Below, piece by piece: positions 45,495 through 55,983 of a stretch of DNA of 64,000 bases. A program made the translations under genes and the position numbers. The stretch comes from Tsukamurella spumae (GTDB lineage: Bacteria > Actinomycetota > Actinomycetes > Mycobacteriales > Mycobacteriaceae). The notes below the pieces were generated by a model, which saw only the letters and a program-made list of their open reading frames with translations, ran no database searches and had not been told where the DNA came from. Within the stretch, counting starts at the first letter, position 1. The number at the start of each line of letters is the position of its first letter. Location: contig NZ_JAAXOQ010000008.1 of NCBI RefSeq assembly GCF_012396015.1, positions 62,001 through 126,000 of the forward strand, written 5' to 3'.

Positions 45495-46645
45495 TTCGTC
45501 CGCCGGACGTCGGCGATCGCGGCGATCGGGGCGAGCAGTTCGACGAGGCCGCCGAACGCGGTGTTGAGCCGTTGCCGGTCGGCGAGGGGGAGATCGCCGA
45601 GCGGGCGCGCGGGGAACCGGCCGGCGAGGTCCGCGCACACCGCGTCGGCGCGGTCGAGCGCGGCGCGGGTCTGCGGCAGCCGCGGGTACCGTGTCGCCAG
45701 TACGGCGTTCAGCGCATCCAGGACGCGCCGGGTGCCCTCGAGGTTCGCGGCGGCGGTGTCGAGGCCCGTGTGCGAGCCGGCGTCATCGGCGCCCGTGAGG
45801 GTGAATTCGATCGTGTTCTCGGTGATCTCGTGCGCGCGCAGGCCGATCTGCAGCGGGTTCACCGCGAGCGACGGGTAGTCGGCGAGCAGTCCGTCGACCT
45901 CGGTCACCAGGGTCCGCTCCGCCGCGGCGGGCACCGTCGGGGAGGGGGCCCAGAGCGCCGCTTCGATCGCGTGGAAGCCGGTCGCGTCGCCGGTGGTGCG
46001 GCGGCCGTTGATCTTTCCGTCCCAGTCGCCGAAGGCGTCGTACGCCGCACCGAGCGTCTCGTACAGGCGGTGCGCCGCGCGCCACGCGGTGCGCTGGCTC
46101 TCGATGTCCGGGGCGGCGGCGAGGGCCGCGACGGCAGCGCGCAGCGCGGGCAGGCGCCCGCCGACCCAGGCCTGGTAGTCCAGCGTCGCGGGGGTGAGGT
46201 CCTGCGTCGAGGTCGGGATCACGGCGGGCCCGCGCGGCGCATCGCCCGGCACCCGGAAGGAGGCCCCGGTGACGGCGTCGGTCTCGGCGAAGTAGCACTC
46301 GAACCGGTACTCGCCGGAGCCGAGCGCGACGCGCAGCAGGCGCGTGGCCTGCGGAGCGAGCGCATCCAGTTCCGCGTACACGGCACCGTCGGGACCGGCG
46401 AGCGCGAATTCGAGCGACCGCGTGGACGTGTTCGTGACCGCGAAGGTCCGGTTCCCGGCGTCGACGGTGCCGGACGGTGCCGCGCAGCCGTCCAGCTTCG
46501 CGGTCAGCCCGACGGTGCCCGCGGGCGCGGTCCGGCTCGTCGACGGTGCGTCGGGAGCGGTCAGCAGGTACGCGCCGCCGGCCACGGCGACGACCGCGGC
46601 GAGAGTGAATGCGGTGGGCGCGACCCACCGCCGGGGAACCGGCAC
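45491..46645 (-). CDS. efeO: Iron-uptake lipoprotein/periplasmic-type protein EfeO
   Basis: EfeO has an N-terminal cupredoxin-like domain (here about residues 40-135, with cysteines at DGCAAPSG and RFECYF) and a C-terminal peptidase M75 domain with the metal motif HxxE in GFHAIEAALW, near residue 225. The N-terminus is a signal anchor (FTLAAVVAVAGGAYLL). Length 384. No efeU permease gene is adjacent. TAGCGT ends 6 nt before GTG 46645, so the transcript is probably leaderless. It is the first gene of efeO-efeB-phosphoesterase. Confidence 0.92.
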   Translation of the reverse strand: MPVPRRWVAPTAFTLAAVVAVAGGAYLLTAPDAPSTSRTAPAGTVGLTAKLDGCAAPSGTVDAGNRTFAVTNTSTRSLEFALAGPDGAVYAELDALAPQATRLLRVALGSGEYRFECYFAETDAVTGASFRVPGDAPRGPAVIPTSTQDLTPATLDYQAWVGGRLPALRAAVAALAAAPDIESQRTAWRAAHRLYETLGAAYDAFGDWDGKINGRRTTGDATGFHAIEAALWAPSPTVPAAAERTLVTEVDGLLADYPSLAVNPLQIGLRAHEITENTIEFTLTGADDAGSHTGLDTAAANLEGTRRVLDALNAVLATRYPRLPQTRAALDRADAVCADLAGRFPARPLGDLPLADRQRLNTAFGGLVELLAPIAAIADVRRTK

Positions 46646-46776
46646 CCGTCGACGCTAGCCCGCAGGAATCGGGCAAATCAGGACATGATACTGCGGCGTC
46701 CGAAGGGCTTCATGCAGCGTTCACGGCACCCTGGACACTCGTTGACGGGGGCTTGACCGGGTCTTGGTCGAGTGCG

Positions 46777-48545
<1,769 letters not shown>

Positions 48546-48596
48546 CGCGCGTGTCGGTTCCACTCAGGAGACGACGGTCGTGGAATTGTTGACGAC

Positions 48597-49598
48597 GTGA
48601 GTAGTCCTTCGAGCCCGAGGCGTCCGCGGCCGGACGGGCGTGCGCCGCTTCGGGCGGAGTGGGATCCGATCAACTCCAACGCCGCGACCTCGGGCGATCA
48701 GCGCAACCGGCCGCCGCGCGAGCGACGCTACGCCAAGCAGGGCCGGCTCGGTCGGATACTGCGGACCTACGGCTGGCGCGCGTACGCCGTGCCGGTGCTC
48801 GCGGTGCTGACGGCCGTGGCGCTCGTCGTCACCTTCTGGGGCAACCCGTTCGTCACGGAGCGCAGTGCGGACGGCGCCACCGAGAACCTCTCCCGCAACC
48901 CGACGCCGGAGAAGGCGATCGTCGGCGCACCGTCGAAGGTGGTCCCGGGACCCGTGCCGCCCGCGGGGATACTGCCGGTGGGCGGCGCCTTCACCGAGAA
49001 GGGCCGGGAGACCTGGCACGTGGTGCCCGGCGCGACGGGCAAGGTCGGCGAGGGCAAGCAGCAGACCTTCACCTACATGATCGCCGTCGAGGACGGCGTG
49101 GACATGGGCGCGTTGAGCGGCGACCAGGCCTTCGCCGCGATGATCGACAAGACGCTCTCCGACCCGCGCAGCTGGATCCACGACCCCGCCGTCGCGTTCC
49201 AGCGGATCGACAAGGGCACCCCGAGCTTCACCATCTCCCTGACCTCACCGATGACGACCCGCTCGGCCTGCGGCTACACGATCCAACTCGAGTCCTCCTG
49301 CTACAACGGCGAGCTGGGGCGCGTGGTGATCAACCTGGCGCGCTGGGTCCGCGGCGCGACCGCCTTCGAGGGCGACCTCACCGGCTACCGGCAGTACGCG
49401 ATCAACCACGAGGTCGGGCACGCCATCGGGTACGCGCAGCACGTGCCCTGCCCCGCGCAGGGCGCGCTGGCGCCGATCATGATGCAGCAGTCCTTCGGGG
49501 TGAAGAACCGCGACATCTTCGATCTGGACAAGTCCGAGGGCTACGACAACGACCTCACCTGCCGGCCCAACGCCTGGGTCGCGCCCACCCTCAAGTAG
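48597..49598 (+). CDS. DUF3152 membrane-anchored zinc metalloprotease-like protein
   Basis: The 333-residue protein has a polar N-terminus (1-60), one membrane segment (about 63-82), and an external domain with the zinc motif HEVGHAIGYAQH near residue 271 (HExxHxxGxxH-like). Disulfide candidates are CGYTIQLESSC and CPAQG/CRPN. It belongs to the actinobacterial DUF3152 family (Rv3207c position). A protease function is predicted from the motif but not established. GTG 48597 is used. It is followed by the moeZ promoter. Confidence 0.88.
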   Translation: MSSPSSPRRPRPDGRAPLRAEWDPINSNAATSGDQRNRPPRERRYAKQGRLGRILRTYGWRAYAVPVLAVLTAVALVVTFWGNPFVTERSADGATENLSRNPTPEKAIVGAPSKVVPGPVPPAGILPVGGAFTEKGRETWHVVPGATGKVGEGKQQTFTYMIAVEDGVDMGALSGDQAFAAMIDKTLSDPRSWIHDPAVAFQRIDKGTPSFTISLTSPMTTRSACGYTIQLESSCYNGELGRVVINLARWVRGATAFEGDLTGYRQYAINHEVGHAIGYAQHVPCPAQGALAPIMMQQSFGVKNRDIFDLDKSEGYDNDLTCRPNAWVAPTLK

Positions 49599-49650
49599 CC
49601 GTTCCGCGGGCCGACGACGACCCGTTCCCGTTCCCCGGGCGGGCGCTGCG

Positions 49651-49676
49651 GGAATGGTGGCGGGCGCACCGTCGTT
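49651..49676 (+). promoter_or_regulatory. SigH-type promoter of moeZ
   Basis: GGAATG (49651-49656) and GTT (49674-49676, preceded by C) are spaced by 17 bp. The GTG of moeZ starts 9 nt after the GTT, the same distance as at sigH. The mycobacterial moeZ/moeB1 gene is, from memory, a SigH target. Confidence 0.66.
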
Positions 49677-49685
49677 GAGCAGGAG

Positions 49686-50876
49686 GTGACCGTACTGCCC
49701 CCGCTCGTCGAACCCGCCGCCGATCTGACCCGCGACGAGGTCGCGCGGTACTCGCGGCACCTGATCATCCCCGAGATGGGCGTCGAGGGGCAGAAGCGCC
49801 TCAAGAACGCCAAGGTGCTGTTCATCGGCGCCGGCGGGCTCGGCAGCCCCGCGCTGCTCTATCTGGCCGCGGCGGGTGTCGGCACCATCGGCATCGTCGA
49901 GTTCGACGAGGTGGACGCGTCGAACCTGCAGCGCCAGGTGATCCACGGTGTCTCCGACCTCGGCCGCCCGAAGGGGGAGAGCGCCCGCGATTCCATCGCC
50001 GAGATCAACCCGCTGGTGCAGGTGAATCTGCATCCGGTGCGGCTCGAGCCGGAGAACGCGGTCGAGCTGTTCGAGCAGTACGACCTGATCCTCGACGGCA
50101 CCGACAACTTCGCCACCCGCTACCTCGTCAACGACGCCGCGGTGCTGGCGCACAAGCCCTACGTGTGGGGCTCGATCTTCCGCTTCGAGGGGCAGGTGTC
50201 CGTCTTCTGGGAGGATGCGCCCGACGGCCCGAACGGCGAGAAGCAGGGCCTGAACTACCGCGACCTGTACCCGGTGGCCCCGCCGCCGGGCATGGTGCCC
50301 TCGTGTGCCGAGGGCGGCGTCCTCGGGATCCTGTGCGCGTCGATCGGGTCGATCATGGGCACGGAGGCCGTCAAGCTGATCACCGGCATCGGGGAGTCGC
50401 TGCTGGGCCGGCTGATGGTCTACGACGCCCTCGAGATGAGTTACCGCACCATCCGGATTCGCAAGGATCCGGCTTCCCCGACCATCACCGAGCTCATCGA
50501 CTACGAGGAGTTCTGCGGCGTGGTCTCCGACGAGGCCGAGCGCGCCGCGGCCGGGAGCACGGTCACTCCCGCCGAGCTGGCCGGGATGGGCACCGCGGGT
50601 GTCGATTTCGAGCTCATCGACGTCCGCGAGCCCGTCGAGTGGGACATCGTCCACCTCGACGGTGCCAAGCTGGTTCCCAAGGGCGCGTTCGAGTCCGGTG
50701 AGGGCCTGGCGCAGGTCTCCGCCGACAAGAAGCTGGTGCTGTACTGCAAGACCGGCATCCGCTCCGCCGAGGTCCTCGCGACCGTCAAGGGCGCCGGCTA
50801 CCGCGACGCGGTGCACCTGCAGGGCGGCATCAACGCCTACGCCCGCACCGTGGATCCGTCGCTGCCGGTCTACTGA
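49686..50876 (+). CDS. moeZ: Adenylyltransferase/sulfurtransferase MoeZ (MoeB-rhodanese)
   Basis: MoeZ activates sulfur-carrier proteins by adenylation and thiocarboxylates them, in molybdopterin and CysO-dependent cysteine synthesis. The E1-like domain has FIGAGGLGSPALLYLAAAGV near residue 45 and DNFATRYLVND; the C-terminal rhodanese domain has the catalytic cysteine in LYCKTGIRSAEV (C354). I see no paired CxxC zinc motif. Length 396. GTG 49686 overlaps an AGGAGG that would lie upstream of the expected transcript start, so a leaderless start is possible. Confidence 0.95.
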   Translation: MTVLPPLVEPAADLTRDEVARYSRHLIIPEMGVEGQKRLKNAKVLFIGAGGLGSPALLYLAAAGVGTIGIVEFDEVDASNLQRQVIHGVSDLGRPKGESARDSIAEINPLVQVNLHPVRLEPENAVELFEQYDLILDGTDNFATRYLVNDAAVLAHKPYVWGSIFRFEGQVSVFWEDAPDGPNGEKQGLNYRDLYPVAPPPGMVPSCAEGGVLGILCASIGSIMGTEAVKLITGIGESLLGRLMVYDALEMSYRTIRIRKDPASPTITELIDYEEFCGVVSDEAERAAAGSTVTPAELAGMGTAGVDFELIDVREPVEWDIVHLDGAKLVPKGAFESGEGLAQVSADKKLVLYCKTGIRSAEVLATVKGAGYRDAVHLQGGINAYARTVDPSLPVY

Positions 50877-50892
50877 GGCGCGGCGTGGTCGA

Positions 50893-51165
50893 TCACGGCG
50901 CTCCGGCATCCTCGGGTGCGGTGCGGATGCGACCGTCGGCGGTGCGGTAGCCGAGCGCGTAGCTGGGGCAACGGTCGACGACGGTGACGACCTCGTCGGC
51001 GTTCGCGCCGTCGGTCGCGATCCACGGACGGCGTGCACTGTCGAAGACTCCGGGGAGCCCGTGAACGCACTCCGCCGCGTGCCGGCACCGCGTCGGTTCC
51101 CAGGTGATGACGAATCCGTCTCCGGGGTACTCGAGCACCCGTGGGCGCTCAGACTCGTTGCTCAT
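50893..51165 (-). CDS. Small divergent ferredoxin-like protein (Fer4_19 type)
   Basis: The 90-residue protein has cysteines in TRCRHAAECVHG and DRCPSYALGYR, the spacing of the divergent single-cluster ferredoxin family often named after (4Fe-4S)-binding domains. VFDSARRPWIATDGANADEV lies between. ATG 51165 has GGAGG upstream. Three cluster-type cysteines are seen, so a [3Fe-4S] or a cluster with a non-cysteine ligand is likely. It is convergent with moeZ and upstream of the acyl-CoA ligase. Confidence 0.8.
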   Translation of the reverse strand: MSNESERPRVLEYPGDGFVITWEPTRCRHAAECVHGLPGVFDSARRPWIATDGANADEVVTVVDRCPSYALGYRTADGRIRTAPEDAGAP

Positions 51166-51223
51166 GACGACCTCCACCCCTGATGATCGCATCCGGGACG
51201 GCGCCGCGCCGGACGAATCCGGG

Positions 51224-52753
51224 TCAATCGAGCGAGATCAACCTTTTGACCAGTTTGCCGGTGGGCGTGCGGGGGAGGGAATCGACGAACCGGACCGCGC
51301 GCGGCAGCTTGTAGCGGGCGAGGTCGCGCCCCGCGTACGCGATCAGCTCGCGCGCCAGCTCGTCCGACGGAGCGGCGCCGGGCGCCAGTTCCACGCAGGC
51401 CAGTGCCGTCTCGCCGAGGTCTGCGTCCGGCACGCCGATCACCGCGACATCGGCGACGGCGGGGTGCATGATCAGGGCGCTCTCCGACTCCTGCGGGTAG
51501 ATGTTCACCCCGCCCGTGATGATCATGAAGTCCTTGCGGTCGGTGAGGTAAAGGTACCCGTCCTCGTCGAGATAGCCGACATCGCCGGTGGTGGCCCAGT
51601 TCTCGTGCTCGGGATGCTGTGCGGCCCTGGTCTTCTCGGGAGCGTTGTGGTACTGGAACGGCATCGTCTCGCGCTCGAAGTAGATCGTGCCGATCTCCCC
51701 GGCGGGGAGGACGGCACCGTCGTCCCCGCAGATCCTGGCGACACCCAGCCCCGCCCTGCCCACCGATCCCGGGCGCTCGAGCGCCTCCTGCGGGCTGATG
51801 AAGGTGGCTCCGGCCGCCTCGGTCGACGCGTAGTACTCGTGGATCACCGGGCCCCACCAGTCGATCATCGACCGCTTCACCTCCGCCGGGCACGGAGCGG
51901 CGGCGTGGATCGCGACCTTGAGGCTGCTCGTGTCGTATCGCGCGCGGGTCTGTTCGGGGAGCTTGAGCATCCGCACGAACATGGTGGGCACCCATTGGCT
52001 GTGTGTGACGCGGTACTTCTCGATGAGCGCCAGGGCCTCCTCGGGATCGAACCGGTGCATCATGATCACCGTGCCGCCGACCGACATCGCGACGCCGCAG
52101 AAGCGCAGTGGCGCAGCGTGGTACAGCGGCGCGGGAGAGAGGTAGACGGTGTGTTCGTCCATGCCGTACGTGGGCGCGAAGATCGCGGTGTAGGCGTCGG
52201 GGATCTCGTCCACCTGGCCCTCCGGAAGCGGGATGCGGATGCCCTTCGGGCGGCCAGTGGTGCCCGACGAGTAGAGCATGTCGATGCCGCGCGGCTGATC
52301 GGTCAGCGGCGTCGCGTCCGCCGCGGCGAGGACCTCGTCGTAGTCGGCGAAGCCCGCGATGGCACCGCCCCAGGCGATCGCGTGTCCCGCGCCGGCGAGC
52401 CCGGGCAGCTCCCGTGCCTGTGAGACCGCCTCCGCCACATCCGCTCCGGCGAACAGCGCCCGTGCGTCGCAGTCCTCGAGGATGTAGTTCACCTCGCCGG
52501 CGGTGAGGTGGTGGTTGACGGCCGCCACGTACAGGCCGCTGCGGATCGCCGCGAGGTAGGCGCAGAAGATGCGCAGGTCGTTGCTCGCCACGATCGCGAT
52601 CGTGTCGCCGCGCCGTAGCCCGAGCGCATGAAGATGGTGTGCCAGCCGAGTGGACTCGTCGTTCAGCCGGGCGTAGGTGAGGGTGTCGCCGGTGTCGGCG
52701 TCGATCGCCGCGGGCTTGTCGGGGGTGAGCTCTGCGAACGCTCCGGGATACAT
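51224..52753 (-). CDS. Acyl-CoA/fatty-acid--CoA ligase (FadD-like)
   Basis: The 509-residue protein is an AMP-forming ligase: P-loop YSSGTTGRPK (161-170), YYASTEAAGATF, TGDVGYLDEDGYLYLTDRKDFMI and the C-terminal PRTPTGKLVKR with the catalytic lysine. It would activate a fatty or other carboxylic acid with ATP and CoA. ATG 52753 has GAGGTGG upstream. With the reductase, desaturases and WS/DGAT elsewhere in the window it could feed lipid synthesis; the acid is unknown. Confidence 0.92.
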   Translation of the reverse strand: MYPGAFAELTPDKPAAIDADTGDTLTYARLNDESTRLAHHLHALGLRRGDTIAIVASNDLRIFCAYLAAIRSGLYVAAVNHHLTAGEVNYILEDCDARALFAGADVAEAVSQARELPGLAGAGHAIAWGGAIAGFADYDEVLAAADATPLTDQPRGIDMLYSSGTTGRPKGIRIPLPEGQVDEIPDAYTAIFAPTYGMDEHTVYLSPAPLYHAAPLRFCGVAMSVGGTVIMMHRFDPEEALALIEKYRVTHSQWVPTMFVRMLKLPEQTRARYDTSSLKVAIHAAAPCPAEVKRSMIDWWGPVIHEYYASTEAAGATFISPQEALERPGSVGRAGLGVARICGDDGAVLPAGEIGTIYFERETMPFQYHNAPEKTRAAQHPEHENWATTGDVGYLDEDGYLYLTDRKDFMIITGGVNIYPQESESALIMHPAVADVAVIGVPDADLGETALACVELAPGAAPSDELARELIAYAGRDLARYKLPRAVRFVDSLPRTPTGKLVKRLISLD

Positions 52754-52862
52754 GAGAACCACCTCTAACTTGTCGGTGGCTCCACGGTAGCGCCGGGTCC
52801 GCGTCCGGCGAAGGCGTTCACGCGAAGTCGCAGGCACCAGTGCGACTGTCGGAGCGCCGATG

Positions 52863-53459
52863 TCAGTCCACGGGATTCGCGGACAGCCAGGACGCGTAGT
52901 CGTTGAGGAGCGCCACCAGGGGCAGGGCGTCGACGGTACCGACCGGCTCGCCCCGCAAGGCCCTGCGGATCCCGGGCAGGCGGGCCGCGATCCGGTCGCG
53001 CTCGGAGAGCTCGTGGTGGCTGAGCCCGCGCTGCTCGCCGAGCACGATCCGGCGCGGATGATCCGCGCGCAGCGCCCGCGCGAGCGCGTCGAACTCGTCG
53101 TGCTCCAGCGCGGGCAGGTGCACCGAGAAGCTCATGACCGGCCCGGCATCGGCGTCGTCGACCTCCGTGGACTCCTCGAGCCAGTCGGCGTACTCCTGGC
53201 TCAGGTCGTCGAGCACCTCCTCGTCGTCGAAGGACAGCTCGCGCCCCTCGACCGCGGCGCGCAGCGCCGATACCAGGCCCTGCACGGTCTCGGGGTCCGA
53301 CGATGCCGCGTACCACCGGTGCGCCTCGTGCGGCACCACGAGCCGGTCCGGCCGATCGGCCGTGAGGCGGGTGCGGACACCGTCGAACTCAGCGGCCGAG
53401 AGGTCGGGGAACTGGACGGAGACGGTCACGACGGGGCGGGAGTGCGGCACGCCCTCCAT
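52863..53459 (-). CDS. Unknown protein with internal duplication
   Basis: I do not recognise this 198-residue acidic protein. Two halves align: VTVSVQFPDLSAAEFDGVRT against MSFSVHLPALEHDEFDALAR, followed by LTADRPDRLVV against LRADHPRRIVL, and each half ends with a Y-A-x-W-L element (EYADWLEE and DYASWLSA). The repeat unit is roughly 90 residues. No signal or membrane segment. ATG 53459 is divergent from the F420 enzyme gene with 29 bp between. It is probably a cytosolic binding or adapter protein, which is only a guess. Confidence 0.7.
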   Translation of the reverse strand: MEGVPHSRPVVTVSVQFPDLSAAEFDGVRTRLTADRPDRLVVPHEAHRWYAASSDPETVQGLVSALRAAVEGRELSFDDEEVLDDLSQEYADWLEESTEVDDADAGPVMSFSVHLPALEHDEFDALARALRADHPRRIVLGEQRGLSHHELSERDRIAARLPGIRRALRGEPVGTVDALPLVALLNDYASWLSANPVD

Positions 53460-53488
53460 TGTCCCGAAGATCGTTCTAGGGTGGGGGC

Positions 53489-53929
53489 ATGGCCCTCGAA
53501 GGTGAATACGCAACCGAGAAGGCCGGCTGGGTGGCGGACCAGCTGGCGAAGATCGATGAGACCGGAACCACCGCGTCAGTGGCGGTCGCGGGGATGGCGG
53601 TGGTGGTCTTCACCTACCGCGGCCCCAAGTCCGGCAAGCTTTACCGCCGCCCGCTCATGCGGGTCGAGCACGACGGCGTCTACGCCGCGTTCGCATCGAA
53701 GGGCGGTGCCCCCGACAACCCCGTCTGGTACTCGGCGCTGCTCGCCAACGACGAGGTCGAGGTGCAGGACGGCAGCGTCGTGGTCTCCGGGCCGGTGCGC
53801 GAGATCCACGGCGCCGAGCGCGAGGAGTGGTGGGCGCGGGGCGTCGCCGCATACCCGCCGTACGCCGAGTACCAGGAGAAGACCGATCGGCAGATCCCGA
53901 TCCTCCTGGTCGAGCCGCGCCGCGCCTAG
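53489..53929 (+). CDS. F420H2-dependent nitroreductase/quinone reductase family (DDN-like)
   Basis: The 146-residue protein has the split-barrel outline of the deazaflavin-dependent nitroreductase family: TYRGPKSGKLYRRPLMRVEHDGVYAAFASKGGAPDNPVWY (in pieces near residues 42-82), then the PVREIHGAEREEWWARGVAAYPPYAEYQ region. Members reduce quinones or nitro-drugs with F420H2. TAGGGT (53477-53482) ends 6 nt before the ATG (leaderless layout). The native substrate is unknown. Confidence 0.88.
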   Translation: MALEGEYATEKAGWVADQLAKIDETGTTASVAVAGMAVVVFTYRGPKSGKLYRRPLMRVEHDGVYAAFASKGGAPDNPVWYSALLANDEVEVQDGSVVVSGPVREIHGAEREEWWARGVAAYPPYAEYQEKTDRQIPILLVEPRRA

Positions 53930-53965
53930 CGCCGTCGCCGCGGCCGCACGGGTAGATTCGCAGGT

Positions 53966-54820
53966 GTGAGCCCCGTCGAACCCCCCGCGCACGTCCTGTC
54001 CACCTTCGGACTGGACGAGGCCGAACCCATCGCCCTGGGCGCGGAGTGGGACGGCGGCTGGCGGTGCGGCGAGGTCGTGCTCTCGCTCATCGCCGATCAC
54101 GCCCGCGCGGCGTGGTCGGCCAAGGTCCGTGAGGACATCTACGTCGAGGGCATGCGGTTGGCGCGCCCGTTCCGCGCCACCGACGGCCGGTACGTCGTGT
54201 CCTCGTGGCGCGCCGACACTTTCATCGCGGGATCGCCCGAACCGCGGTACGACGAGATCATCTCGATGGCGAACCGGCTGCACGAGGTGACGGAGAAGTT
54301 CGAGCGGCCGCGGTTCCTCGCGGCTCCCGCGGTCGCCCCGTACACCGACGTCGACTACTTCGGCTTCGCGGACCGCGCGGCGTGGGAGGACAAGCCGCTC
54401 GCGATGGCGCGCAAGCTCGGCGCGCTCGACGAGACCGAGGAGCACCGCGTCCGCGCCGTCGAGCTCGTGGGCGAGCTCGCGGCGCTGCGCACCCCTGTCG
54501 AGTCGAAGTCCCAGCTGGTGCACGGCGACCTCGCGAGCTCGGTCCTGTTCGCCGGTGCCGCGGCCCCCGGCATCACCGATTTCACGCCCTACTGGCGCCC
54601 CGCCGCCTGGGCGGCCGCGGTCGTCGCGGTCGACGGGCTCTCCTGGGGCGGTGCCGATGACGGCCTGCTCATGCGCTGGAACGACCTGCCCGAGTGGCCC
54701 CAGATGGTGTTGCGGGCGCTCATCTTCCGGCTCGCGGTGCACGCCCTGCACCCGCGCTCGGAGGCCGAGGCGCTGCCGGGCCTGGAGCACATCGCCGAGA
54801 TCGGACGGTGGCTCCTCTGA
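53966..54820 (+). CDS. TIGR02569-family protein (Rv3205c-like)
   Basis: The 284-residue protein has HGDLASSVLFAGAAAPGITDFTPYWRP (in pieces near residue 190), a kinase- or phosphotransferase-like HGD...D motif seen in aminoglycoside-phosphotransferase folds, and VSSWRADTF. The actinobacterial family TIGR02569 fits by sequence style and position; no function is established. TAGATT (53953-53958) ends 7 nt before GTG 53966 (leaderless layout). The next gene overlaps its end. Confidence 0.8.
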   Translation: MSPVEPPAHVLSTFGLDEAEPIALGAEWDGGWRCGEVVLSLIADHARAAWSAKVREDIYVEGMRLARPFRATDGRYVVSSWRADTFIAGSPEPRYDEIISMANRLHEVTEKFERPRFLAAPAVAPYTDVDYFGFADRAAWEDKPLAMARKLGALDETEEHRVRAVELVGELAALRTPVESKSQLVHGDLASSVLFAGAAAPGITDFTPYWRPAAWAAAVVAVDGLSWGGADDGLLMRWNDLPEWPQMVLRALIFRLAVHALHPRSEAEALPGLEHIAEIGRWLL

Positions 54821-55515
54821 GCGAGCCCGGCCCGGTCCGGCGGATCCTCGTCGCCCACGGCACGCGCTCTCGGCACGGCGTCGCGATGGTCCGCGCACTC
54901 GCGGACGCCGTCGCCGCCCGGACCGGCCCGCTCGACCTCGCCTTCGTCGACGTGCTGGGGCCGACACCGTCGGACCTGCTGCGCGAGTCGGACATTCCAA
55001 CGGTGCTCGTGCCCGCCTTCCTCGCGGCGGGCTACCACGTGCACACCGACGTCCCCCGGCACGTCGAGCGCAGTGGCCACCCCCGCGTCGTGGTCACCGC
55101 GCCGCTCGGTCCGGACCCGGCCCTCGTGGGCGCGCTGGTGCGCGGGCTGGGCCGTGCGGGCCTGCGGCCCGGCGACGCGGTCGTACTCGGGGCGACCGGA
55201 TCCTCCGACGCCGGCGCCCGCGACGACGTCCGGACCATGGCCGGCCACCTCGGCGCGGGACTGGGACGGGAGGTGCCGGTCGGCTTCCTCGCGGCCGGCA
55301 GCCCGACGGTGGCCGATACCGTCGCCCGGATCCGCACTCCCGGCACCCGCGTCGTGATCGCCGCCTACCAATTGGCGGACGGCCTGTTCCACGCGCGGCT
55401 CGAGGAAGCGGGCGCCGACGCGGTCGCGGCGCCGCTGGGGCTCGCGCCCGAGGTGATCGACCTGCTGGTCGCGCGGTTCGCGGCCGGGACCGCCCAGCTC
55501 GATCAGACTCGGTAG
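54808..55515 (+). CDS. CbiX/sirohydrochlorin ferrochelatase-like protein
   Basis: The 235-residue protein has two half-repeats of the chelatase fold; the first starts ILVAHGTRSRHGVAM, with the metal-binding histidine, and contains AGYHVHTDVPRH. Such enzymes insert iron or cobalt into sirohydrochlorin for siroheme or cobalamin. GTG 54808 overlaps the upstream gene by 13 nt. It is convergent with the alkyltransferase-like gene, with overlapping 3' ends. Confidence 0.88.
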   Translation: MAPLSEPGPVRRILVAHGTRSRHGVAMVRALADAVAARTGPLDLAFVDVLGPTPSDLLRESDIPTVLVPAFLAAGYHVHTDVPRHVERSGHPRVVVTAPLGPDPALVGALVRGLGRAGLRPGDAVVLGATGSSDAGARDDVRTMAGHLGAGLGREVPVGFLAAGSPTVADTVARIRTPGTRVVIAAYQLADGLFHARLEEAGADAVAAPLGLAPEVIDLLVARFAAGTAQLDQTR

Positions 55516-55793
55516 CGGCGCAACGGGATCCGGTCGCCGTCGGCGAGCACGCCCTCCGCGCGGAGGTTCTCCAGCTGGCGGGTGCGGATGTGCTCCGCGG
55601 GGCGTCCGCTCGCGGGGACCACGCGGTGCCAGGGCAGGTCGGACGCGTCGGTGCGCATCACCCAGCCCACGATCCGCGGCGAGCTCAAATCCAGCTCGTC
55701 GGCGATGTCGCCGTACGTGCGCACCCTGCCCGGCGGGATCGCCGCGATGAGCGCCCGCACCGCCTCCACCTGTTCCTCGGTCACCCTCGCCAC
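55503..55793 (-). CDS. Alkyltransferase-like (ATL) DNA-binding protein
   Basis: ATL proteins resemble O6-methylguanine methyltransferase but cannot take the alkyl group; they flag lesions for excision repair. The 96-residue protein has RTYGDIADELDLSSPRIVGWVMR and, at the active site, PWHRVVP, where the reactive cysteine of PCHR is replaced by tryptophan. GTG 55793 is preceded by TAGCTT 7 nt upstream (leaderless layout). Equivalent of Rv3204. Its end overlaps the CbiX gene by 13 nt. Confidence 0.92.
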   Translation of the reverse strand: MARVTEEQVEAVRALIAAIPPGRVRTYGDIADELDLSSPRIVGWVMRTDASDLPWHRVVPASGRPAEHIRTRQLENLRAEGVLADGDRIPLRRYRV

Positions 55794-55803
55794 AGAAACG
55801 AAG

Positions 55804-55983
55804 CTAGTACAGGGGCGGAAGTTCGGGCAGTGGACCGGGCTCGTCCCGGTTGCCTGCCGCGAACTCGCGAAACTGATCCGGCACTGGCATACCGAGCCTG
55901 TCAAGGCCGGCCACCGCAACCCGTGCGGCGGCCTGCCGCTCCCACAGCGGCGGCTCACGGAGCTCCGTGCGATACGTGCTCAT
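55804..55983 (-). CDS. Small 59-residue protein coupled to a membrane protein gene
   Basis: The frame encodes MSTYRTELREPPLWERQAAA at the start and a Pro/Leu-rich end (DEPGPLPELPPLY). ATG 55983 overlaps the upstream stop by 4 nt (ATGA), and GGAGGGAGAG is placed well before it, so it is very likely translated. No family is recognised. Its stop overlaps the -10 of the divergent-side alkyltransferase-like gene promoter. Confidence 0.6.
   Translation of the reverse strand: MSTYRTELREPPLWERQAAARVAVAGLDRLGMPVPDQFREFAAGNRDEPGPLPELPPLY

Noticed and set aside
46646-46776. IdeR or Fur-type iron box before efeO
   Set aside because: No 19-bp TTAGGTTAG-type palindrome is visible; only a few imperfect repeats such as CTTGACC...GGTCGAG.
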